Assembly (NCBI RefSeq): GCF_011602085.1
Contig: NZ_JAAONY010000001.1
Coordinates: forward strand, 1,054,001 to 1,118,000
Reading direction: 5' to 3'
DNA from: Pseudoteredinibacter isoporae
GTDB lineage: Bacteria; Pseudomonadota; Gammaproteobacteria; Pseudomonadales; Cellvibrionaceae
Length of the DNA stretch: 64,000 nucleotides
Shown here: positions 57,840-64,000 of the stretch, one piece after another
Layout: every line of letters starts with the position of its first letter
How positions within the stretch are numbered: position 1 is the stretch's first letter
Made by a program: the position numbers and the translations under genes
The notes under the pieces: generated by a model
Seen by the model: only the letters and a program-made list of their open reading frames with translations
The model's database searches: none
What the model was told of the DNA's origin: nothing

Positions 57840-57847
57840 ATCACTGA

Positions 57848-57867
57848 CGGCTTTTCTGTAAAAGCCG
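57848..57867. repeat. CGGCTTTT/AAAAGCCG hairpin after the sulfatase
   Basis: A perfect eight-pair stem with a four-base loop just after the sulfatase stop, without its own T-run. It lies upstream of the true terminator and may protect the transcript end. Confidence 0.5.
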
Positions 57868-57908
57868 CTGGATTTATGACAAGCCTTTGTCGGCACTGTT
57901 TTGCATAT

Positions 57909-57932
57909 ACCCAGCCCAGTGCTGGGTTTTTT
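57909..57932 (+). terminator. Rho-independent terminator after the sulfatase
   Basis: ACCCAGC, five-base loop, GCTGGGT, then six T. It separates the sulfatase transcript from the MoxR operon, so any link between them is not simple cotranscription. Confidence 0.9.
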
Positions 57933-57994
57933 GTTATGCTGTAAAGGCCGGAACAAATAACATATAAAAAGTAAAAACAGGTAATAGGTTGATC

Positions 57995-58960
57995 ATGGAT
58001 GCTTTGCGTCAGGAATTTGCTGATTTACGTAGCAGTTTGCACGAGCGTTTAGTGGGGCAAGAAGCCTTGCTGGATTCCCTGTTGCTGGCGTTGTTGTGCA
58101 ATGGCCATATTCTACTGGAAGGCTACCCAGGTACCGCAAAAACCCGCCTGGTAAAACTGCTTGGACAGAGCATTGAAGGCAGCATGGGGCGTATTCAATT
58201 TACTCCGGATCTCTTGCCTTCTGATGTCAGCGGTGCCGAAGTGTTGCATCAGGATAATGCTGGCCAGCATTTGAGTTTCCAGGAAGGGCCGATTTTTAAT
58301 CATCTGGTGTTGGCTGATGAAATCAATCGCGCGCCCGCTAAGGTGCAATCGGCGTTGCTCGAAGCGATGGAAGAGCGTCAAGTAACAGTTGCTGGAAAAA
58401 GTTATCCCTTGCCGGAAGTGTTTCTGGTCGTTGCTACTCAGAATCCCATCGAGCAGGAAGGTACTTATCCCTTGCCGGAGGCGCAATTGGATCGCTTTTT
58501 GTTAAAAGCACGTATTGACTACCCGAGTGCGGAAGACGAGCTCAATATTATTCGCATGGTGCGTTCCGAGGAAGACAGTGTTCCGGCGCTGAGAAAAACC
58601 ATGAGCCAGGAACATCTGCTGGCAGCGAGAAAGGCCTTCCAACAAGTGCATATCGCGCCTGCTATTGAGCAATACATTGTGAATTTAGTGATGGCGACTC
58701 GCCATGTCGATTTGTATCCCGAAAGCCAGTTGTCCGCTTATCTCCAGCTGGGCGCCAGCCCGAGGGCGAGCATCGCATTGGATAAATGTTCGAGAGCCAA
58801 AGCCTGGATGGCTGGTCGTGACCATGTATTGCCAGAAGATGTCGCCTCGGTATTGCCAGAAGTCTTTGCCCATCGCATTCAATTGAATTATCGCGCCCAG
58901 GCTGAATCCTACACGAGTGCAGATGCCTGTCGAGAATTGCTGGAGCAGGTCCTCGTCTGA
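57995..58960 (+). CDS. MoxR-family AAA+ ATPase
   Basis: A 321-residue AAA+ chaperone-like ATPase. Walker A is GYPGTAKT (43-50), Walker B VLADEINRAPAKVQSALLEAMEE, sensor 1 VVATQNPIEQEGTYPLPEAQLDRF, and the C-terminal lid ends with the ASPRAS motif. The start is ATG at 57995; TTG two codons earlier is less likely. MoxR ATPases work with VWA proteins to fold or insert cofactors into a client. Its stop overlaps the DUF58 start by one base. All downstream genes overlap, forming one operon. Confidence 0.95.
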   Translation: MDALRQEFADLRSSLHERLVGQEALLDSLLLALLCNGHILLEGYPGTAKTRLVKLLGQSIEGSMGRIQFTPDLLPSDVSGAEVLHQDNAGQHLSFQEGPIFNHLVLADEINRAPAKVQSALLEAMEERQVTVAGKSYPLPEVFLVVATQNPIEQEGTYPLPEAQLDRFLLKARIDYPSAEDELNIIRMVRSEEDSVPALRKTMSQEHLLAARKAFQQVHIAPAIEQYIVNLVMATRHVDLYPESQLSAYLQLGASPRASIALDKCSRAKAWMAGRDHVLPEDVASVLPEVFAHRIQLNYRAQAESYTSADACRELLEQVLV

Positions 58961-59910
58961 TGTTTTTCCGGGCTCGCGCAACACTTGATGCCGCTCGCCT
59001 GGTCAAAGCCGGTGTCCAGCTGGATATGGATTCGTTGCTGAAGCAGGCCGTGCTGTCCGACGCTTTATTGCCTTTGCTGTTTCAAGGCCTGCTTGGGCCA
59101 TTGTTGGGGCATCGCAGTGGTCCTAAAAAAGGCAGCGGCCTGGATTTTTCTGAACTGAATCATTATCAGCACGGCGACGATGTGCGTCATATCGATTGGA
59201 AGTTAAGCAGTCGAAAGCAAACGCCGTTTGTTCGCCAATATCAGGAAGAAAAAGAACAGCGTTTCGAGCTTATTGTCGATCAACGAAGTCCTATGCTGTT
59301 TGGTTCTCGCGGTGCAAGTAAAGCGGTTGTTGCCGCTAAGTTGGTGGCCCAGATTGGCTGGCAGGCGATTCAGCAGGGCGACCCTTGTGCCTGCACCATC
59401 GTGTCGACATCCGGTATCCAACAAGGAAAATCCAGTCGCAGCTCAAATAACTGGCTCTCCAGCTTGAACCGATTGGTTGATTGCAATCAAACACTTCACG
59501 CCTCCCAGCCAAGGAAAGAAGCGTTACTTGTTGAGTGTCTTGAAGAGCTTTTGCAAACCCGTTGCCGAGGGCGGCATATCTATTTGATCAGTGACTTTTC
59601 CGGTCTCGACAAGCCTGAGCTGGGGAAGGTTTTAGTGCAGGCACTGAGCGCCCTGGCTCGCCATAACAGCGTTCGAGTGCTGTTTGTATTTGATGAGTTG
59701 GAATATGAATTTCCCCGTTTGGGTTTTTTGCCCATTTCTGATGGCACCCATCATGCGGAGATCAACAGCTCTGATCCTGAGTTAAGTCTTGCGCTAAAAG
59801 ACGCCTTTGCACTTCGGTTTCATCCTTTACAGCAATTGGCCTTAACAGAGCCCAATATTCAACTTCTGGCGTTTGATGGCTTTATGCAATATCGAGAGGG
59901 TCTGCTATGA
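58960..59910 (+). CDS. DUF58-domain protein
   Basis: A 316-residue protein with the DUF58 signature GSGLDFSELNHYQHGDDVRHIDWKLSSRKQTPFVRQYQEE near residues 60-100 and a VWA-like region after it (FELIVDQRSPML...). It is the usual second partner of MoxR and is expected to bind it. There is no membrane helix. It overlaps both neighbours (1 and 4 bases). Confidence 0.93.
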   Translation: MFFRARATLDAARLVKAGVQLDMDSLLKQAVLSDALLPLLFQGLLGPLLGHRSGPKKGSGLDFSELNHYQHGDDVRHIDWKLSSRKQTPFVRQYQEEKEQRFELIVDQRSPMLFGSRGASKAVVAAKLVAQIGWQAIQQGDPCACTIVSTSGIQQGKSSRSSNNWLSSLNRLVDCNQTLHASQPRKEALLVECLEELLQTRCRGRHIYLISDFSGLDKPELGKVLVQALSALARHNSVRVLFVFDELEYEFPRLGFLPISDGTHHAEINSSDPELSLALKDAFALRFHPLQQLALTEPNIQLLAFDGFMQYREGLL

Positions 59911-60557
59911 AGAGTGGGCTCTCTGAGCAAAGCGTAACAGACGAAGCTTTTGATCAAGCCGAATCAACTGCTGTGGAGCTTGCCATGGAGGCCCCTAAAC
60001 CGGACTACTGGTTTCAGGGTTTTGGCAATGATTGGTTGGAACATTTTTACGAACTGGATTCCATTACTGAACAATTACCCGGTACTTGGGAAATGTATCT
60101 GCCAAGCCAATGGGGTGTTTGGTTTATTGTGACTTTGTGTGCGTTGTTACTGTTACGTTTTTACAGTGTAGAGCGACTGGAGCGGAGCTTGAATGCATAT
60201 CGACAAGAAGCTCAAAGACAGCTCTCGGAAATATCTTCAGATGTCTCAAACGGTAAGCTCGACTCTACACAAAAATTATTACCTCTGTGTAAACGCTGTT
60301 TGCTGGTGTTTAGCGAGCGTTCCGATTTGTCTCGGCTCAGTTTGTCAGAACAGCGAAAATATATGAACAGTCTGATTCCTGAGGTGAAACAAAAAAAAGA
60401 ATGGCTGCTGAACGATGAGGATTTTTTGCTATTGGAACAACTGAGCTATGGCCCGGATCCCAAGAGCATTTCTTCCGATCATATCGTTGATGTGCTGCGT
60501 CGTTTGGAGTATTGGCTCTGCTGGCATCAGCCCGGAGGCAGCTATGTTGATGTTTGA
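59907..60557 (+). CDS. DUF4381-type membrane protein
   Basis: A 216-residue single-span protein. The N-terminal ~50 residues are acidic; a helix is at about 70-86 (VWFIVTLCALLLLRF), preceded by a LPSQWGVW segment that resembles the DUF4381 WPxAxGWW region, then a cytoplasmic or periplasmic helical part. Its place between DUF58 and VWA genes is the standard place of DUF4381. The function is unknown. It overlaps the next gene by 14 bases. Confidence 0.78.
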   Translation: MKSGLSEQSVTDEAFDQAESTAVELAMEAPKPDYWFQGFGNDWLEHFYELDSITEQLPGTWEMYLPSQWGVWFIVTLCALLLLRFYSVERLERSLNAYRQEAQRQLSEISSDVSNGKLDSTQKLLPLCKRCLLVFSERSDLSRLSLSEQRKYMNSLIPEVKQKKEWLLNDEDFLLLEQLSYGPDPKSISSDHIVDVLRRLEYWLCWHQPGGSYVDV

Positions 60558-61584
60558 GAATCTCTGGGCTTTCCTGCTGTTACCGGCCCCTTGGTTGGTA
60601 CGCAAACTGGCGCCTGCCTACGGAAGCGAGAGACGATCGTTGAAGGTGCCGTTTTTTGATGCGCTCCTTGAACAACAGGGGCAACTGCTGCAAACCCGGG
60701 CTGTTCAGCGTCGCCAAAAAATACAGGTCTTTTTGCTCTTATCCGTGTGGTTTTTATTGCTTGTTGCATTGGCAAAACCGGTTTGGTTGGCAAAGCCGGT
60801 GGAAGTGCGTGAGCCTGCCAGGGACTTATTGGTTGCTGTAGATTTGTCAGGCTCAATGTCAGAACAGGACTTTGCCCCCGAGGGGCAAGAGCCTATGTCT
60901 CGGTTGCGCGGCGCCAAGCAGGTTTTGGCCGAATTTGCCAAGGCGCGCGAAGGTGATCGTTTCGGCTTGATGGTTTATGGCGACGCCCCCTATTTACAAT
61001 TGCCGTTCAGCGAAGACAAATCCCTGTTTATTCAATTACTGGAAGAAAGTCGTGTTCGAATGGCTGGCCCTAAAACCATGCTGGGTGATGCCATCGGCTT
61101 TGCCTATAAACATTTTCAACACGATGCCGAGAACAACCTTGAAACCACAACTCAGAGAAATAAAGTGTTGTTATTGCTCAGTGATGGCAACGATTCAGGG
61201 AGCCGAGTGCCACCAAAAGAAGCCGCGAGACTGGCGGCCGGTCTGGGGATAAAAATTTACCCGGTTTTGCTGGGCAATGTGGATGCGATAGCTGAGCAGG
61301 CTGTCGATCAGGCGCAGCTAAAGGCATTGGCTGATATTACCGGTGGTCGATATTTTCACGCGCAGAACCGTGCAGCGCTGGCGCAGGTGTCAGCGATGTT
61401 GGACCGTTTGGAACCCAGCCGCTATGCGATCCACTATTATCAGCCCAGTAAAAATCTGTTTTTCTGGCCAGTATTGTGTTCGATTTTACTGGTTTACCTT
61501 GTGCATTTTTATCTCGCATTTCAGACCATAAAACAAAGACGGGAAATTGAGGCCGGCCGGTCCGGAGAGTTGGAGTATGAGTGA
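60544..61584 (+). CDS. VWA-domain membrane protein with intact MIDAS (BatA-like)
   Basis: A 346-residue protein: N-terminal helix pair (about 7-20 and 60-80), VWA domain (95-290) and a C-terminal helix (about 300-325). The metal-ion site is complete: DLSGS (Asp100, Ser102, Ser104), PKTMLGD (Thr) and LSDGND (Asp). This matches BatA/BatB-type proteins. It should bind a metal and a partner in the periplasm or cytoplasm. The start (60544) lies inside the end of the DUF4381 gene; an in-frame upstream opening of 32 codons is rejected. Confidence 0.93.
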   Translation: MLMFENLWAFLLLPAPWLVRKLAPAYGSERRSLKVPFFDALLEQQGQLLQTRAVQRRQKIQVFLLLSVWFLLLVALAKPVWLAKPVEVREPARDLLVAVDLSGSMSEQDFAPEGQEPMSRLRGAKQVLAEFAKAREGDRFGLMVYGDAPYLQLPFSEDKSLFIQLLEESRVRMAGPKTMLGDAIGFAYKHFQHDAENNLETTTQRNKVLLLLSDGNDSGSRVPPKEAARLAAGLGIKIYPVLLGNVDAIAEQAVDQAQLKALADITGGRYFHAQNRAALAQVSAMLDRLEPSRYAIHYYQPSKNLFFWPVLCSILLVYLVHFYLAFQTIKQRREIEAGRSGELEYE

Positions 61585-62491
61585 GCTTCTTCTCGACGGA
61601 CAGAATTTTCACTTTCTTCGTCCTTGGGTGTTGGCGTTTCTGATGCCGGCATTATTTCTGTACGGACTTGCGCGTTGGCGCGCTCGTCAGAACAGTTTGT
61701 GGGGGCGAATTATTAAGGCTGAATATCTGGAGTTGCTGGCGGTTGATAGTCAGGGGCAAGCCTGGTTGAACCCGGCGCGATTGATGCTAATCAGCTGTGT
61801 GATCGCCACTCTAGCAGCCGCGGGACCGAGCTGGCAAATGAAAGCGAATCCTTTGCAGCAAAGTCAGCAGGCCATTTTTCTGCTTCTGCAATTAAATGCC
61901 AGCACAGAGGAGGGTGGTGACGAGTCGCTGCTGCGCAGTAAACTGAAGGTGCAAGCGTTGATGGATGCCCACAAATCTATCCCGATGGGGGTGATCGTAT
62001 TTTCGGGCAGTGCGCATACGGTATTGCCTTTAAGCAAAGATCAACAGGCGATTCATTTGTACCTGGCCGATTTGCGAGCCGAAATCATGCCGGAAGACGG
62101 ATTTCGCCCAGACCTGGCTTTTGCCGAGCTTGAAAGGCAAATGGATCTGCAACGTTATCCCCGCAGCAGCATTATTGTGGTCGGCAATGATGAAACCATG
62201 ATGTCTCCAGCGGCTTTGAAGCCCTGGGGGCAAAGCCTGTTAAACATTCACTGGTCAACGAAGGCCCATAAACTGGATGAGGTTTATCAGCAACAGGGCT
62301 TCCAGCAAATTCTAATGACAAACAGCCCGGAGGATGTGCACCAAATAAGCAAGCTGTTAAAACGACAGCAATTGAGTCAGGCCCAAGGAGAAGAAGATCG
62401 TTGGCACGACGCCGGCTATCTGTTGCTTTGGCCGATGCTTTTTCTGGCATTGCTGTGGTTTCGCCGCGGTATGGTTTTGAGTTGGGCATAG
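61577..62491 (+). CDS. Second VWA-like membrane protein with degenerate MIDAS (BatB-like)
   Basis: A 304-residue protein of the same layout as its neighbour: helices near 18-32 and 68-82, a VWA-like domain (95-250) and a C-terminal helix (about 280-300). The MIDAS first motif reads Q105-L-N107-A-S109 where DxSxS is expected, and the later Asp is replaced in VVGNDE, so it probably cannot hold a metal the usual way. It likely pairs with the intact VWA protein as a structural partner. The start ATG overlaps the preceding stop by eight bases. Confidence 0.88.
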   Translation: MSELLLDGQNFHFLRPWVLAFLMPALFLYGLARWRARQNSLWGRIIKAEYLELLAVDSQGQAWLNPARLMLISCVIATLAAAGPSWQMKANPLQQSQQAIFLLLQLNASTEEGGDESLLRSKLKVQALMDAHKSIPMGVIVFSGSAHTVLPLSKDQQAIHLYLADLRAEIMPEDGFRPDLAFAELERQMDLQRYPRSSIIVVGNDETMMSPAALKPWGQSLLNIHWSTKAHKLDEVYQQQGFQQILMTNSPEDVHQISKLLKRQQLSQAQGEEDRWHDAGYLLLWPMLFLALLWFRRGMVLSWA

Positions 62492-62494
62492 ATC

Positions 62495-63184
62495 ATGTAT
62501 TGGAAAGGTCGAAAGAGCATTGCGCGCATCAGGCTGTTATTCGATAGCAGCCTTGGTGTTTTGCTGCTCGTCTTTTTGTTGGCGCATGGTTTTGCTTATT
62601 TTTCTCCCGAAAAAAATATCGCTGATATCTGGTGGAGTAAGGAGCAGCAGGCCGCCCAGAATTGGCAGCAAAAAAATTATCAAGCGGCGGCGCGACTCCT
62701 GGAAGGCTCTTCCCTGGCTCCCTATGCGGCCTATGCCAGTGAGGATTTTACGAGCGCAGCTCGGGGGTTCGCACAGCAACACCATGCGGCTGCCTATTTT
62801 GCTCTGGCGAACAGTCTGGCCCATCAGGAAAGCTATGACGAGGCTATTGTGGCGTATCGTATGGCGCTGGCACTTCAGCCGGATTGGCCGGCGGCACAGT
62901 TCAATCGCCAGCTTGCGGATGTACTAAAAGACAAGCCTCGTCAACAAAGAGATCGAGAGCAGGATACCAAAAGTGATTTTGCGGCCGATGATGTTTCCTT
63001 TGATCTGGATAAGAAAAACAGCGATCAAGCTGTAGATGACGCTTTGGCAACAGGGGATCTAAGTGAACATTCTTTGAGAAAATTGTGGTTGCGCCAGTTA
63101 AATCGAAAACCTGTGGATTTTCTACAAAGGAAATTTGCCTACCAGTGGCAGCAACAAAAAAACGCCCATGAGGAGTCGCCATGA
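62495..63184 (+). CDS. TPR-domain protein with N-terminal membrane helix
   Basis: A 229-residue protein: one membrane helix (about 16-34), a short TPR-like helical region with AAYFALANSLAHQESYDEAIVAYRMALALQPDWP (about 95-130) and an acidic or charged C-terminus. It is the usual BatE/BatC-like partner in MoxR-VWA operons. It starts three bases after the preceding stop and overlaps the next gene by four bases. Confidence 0.85.
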   Translation: MYWKGRKSIARIRLLFDSSLGVLLLVFLLAHGFAYFSPEKNIADIWWSKEQQAAQNWQQKNYQAAARLLEGSSLAPYAAYASEDFTSAARGFAQQHHAAAYFALANSLAHQESYDEAIVAYRMALALQPDWPAAQFNRQLADVLKDKPRQQRDREQDTKSDFAADDVSFDLDKKNSDQAVDDALATGDLSEHSLRKLWLRQLNRKPVDFLQRKFAYQWQQQKNAHEESP

Positions 63185-64000
63185 AAAAGCGTCTTCCTCA
63201 AATGTATTGCCGCTTCTTTATACTGACAATCTTGTGTGTTCTCAGTGCCAATTCTCTTGCAGTAGATACCTCGGCTGCCTTTGTGCGCATAAGTCTGTTG
63301 GGGGAAGGTCATGAGTTTCTTCAGGGGCAGGAACGTCAGCTGAGCGTAAAGCTGTATACCGAAACCTGGCTGCGCAAAGCACCCCGTTATCCAGAAATTA
63401 CGGTTGATGGTGCGTTGGTCGTTCGCCCTTTGTCCTTTGCAACTCATGGTCAGGAAACCATAGAGGCGCGGGACTATATTGTTCAGGAGCAGATTTATCG
63501 GATTTACCCCCAGCGCTTGGGTGCCTTCTATGTGGCACCAATTCAATTGTCGATGAGCCTTGCACGGTCCGGTCGTGCCGTGCAGCCCTTAATATTGCAC
63601 AGTAATGATTTGATCTTTACGGTCACAGAAAAGCGGGATGACCTGGTTGCCGATGAGGGGCAGCTGCAGGAAGAATATCGTTTGATTGCGGGCGAACGCT
63701 CGACAGTGCTTTCACCGGGTGACACCTGGTCTTTGGAGCCTGGTGATGTTGTCGAACGCAAAATAAGACTCACGGCAAAGCAGACGACGGCGGTGCTGTT
63801 GCCAGCTTTTACACAGTTGTTTAGTGAAAGCTATCGCAATGCTCCGTTTTTTGATGAGGCTCAATTCAGTCAACAGGACGTCACAGGTGGAAAGGTTTTT
63901 CGGCGAGTATCGCAACTGGATGATCGTGAAAACCGGGGTGAGTTTCTCGCGATAAGAGAAGAAATCTGGCGTTATGAATTCAATCAGCCGGGAGACTTCA
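63181..64000 (+). CDS. BatD-like exported protein, N-terminal part (cut by window edge)
   Basis: The first 273 codons are present; the 3' end lies past base 64000. A signal peptide ends near SLA. The mature part is beta-strand rich with the BatD style (FVRISLLGEGHEFLQGQERQL, DYIVQEQIYRIYPQRLGAFYVAP, QPLILHSNDLIFTV). BatD proteins have repeated immunoglobulin-like domains and usually a C-terminal membrane helix. It closes the Bat-type set here. Confidence 0.85.
   Translation, partial: MKKRLPQMYCRFFILTILCVLSANSLAVDTSAAFVRISLLGEGHEFLQGQERQLSVKLYTETWLRKAPRYPEITVDGALVVRPLSFATHGQETIEARDYIVQEQIYRIYPQRLGAFYVAPIQLSMSLARSGRAVQPLILHSNDLIFTVTEKRDDLVADEGQLQEEYRLIAGERSTVLSPGDTWSLEPGDVVERKIRLTAKQTTAVLLPAFTQLFSESYRNAPFFDEAQFSQQDVTGGKVFRRVSQLDDRENRGEFLAIREEIWRYEFNQPGDF

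Overview
The window reads as a continuous piece of chromosome from a marine-type gammaproteobacterium. The main reason is the conserved housekeeping run orn / queG / nnr / tsaE / amiB / mutL / miaA / hfq / hflX / hflK / hflC / hisZ / purA. Long-branch oligotrophs of the Cellvibrionales/Spongiibacter type are an inference from overall gene style, not something the sequence proves. I see no insertion sequence, prophage, CRISPR array, tRNA or rRNA gene. Coding density is high and many genes overlap by 1-17 bases.

Layout. 1-2.5 kb: a TonB-dependent receptor coupled to a PepSY-type membrane protein cut by the window edge. 2.7-5.1 kb: scoAB (3-oxoacid CoA-transferase) divergent from a LysR regulator, with a clear inverted repeat between them. 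5.2-9.5 kb: a periplasmic (Tat-targeted) molybdenum hydroxylase, made of a 2Fe-2S small subunit and a Moco large subunit, followed by its maturation genes (XdhC type and MocA type). 9.5-15.7 kb: mixed metabolic genes (SDR, single-HKD phospholipase-D-like protein, alpha/beta hydrolase, metallo-beta-lactamase fold, two hotdog thioesterases, a TPR plus Asp/Asn-hydroxylase protein) and one small Cys-rich unknown. 15.8-17.8 kb: an ECF sigma factor, membrane anti-sigma candidate and DUF4097 solenoid operon. 18-25 kb: hemE, a degenerate HD-GYP protein, psd, a rhodanese, an HDOD-GAF protein and rsgA. 25-43 kb: the housekeeping run, interrupted between mutL and miaA by a membrane GGDEF-EAL protein on the opposite strand.

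43-48 kb: a solute-binding protein, then a minus-strand group (DUF2252, PhoD-like, coiled-coil membrane protein). Just upstream of this group is a 23-codon candidate small gene with its own Shine-Dalgarno and terminator. 48.4-51.8 kb: a LysR gene leads a compact plus-strand group of methyltransferase-like, alpha/beta hydrolase and YgjP-type metalloprotease genes. 52-55 kb: a TolC-family exporter, an AraC regulator and a MAPEG protein. 55.2-57.8 kb: a LysR regulator divergent from an exported sulfatase. 58 kb to the end: a tightly overlapping MoxR / DUF58 / DUF4381 / VWA / VWA / TPR / BatD operon, whose last gene runs off the window.

The most interesting items are the 23-residue small-protein candidate with terminator (48154-48225), the MoxR-VWA operon beside the sulfatase with its MIDAS-less second VWA protein, the HD-GYP protein that has lost most metal ligands, and the DUF4097 protein with an exact 18-residue ladder. 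All family assignments come from reading motifs by eye; no database search was possible.
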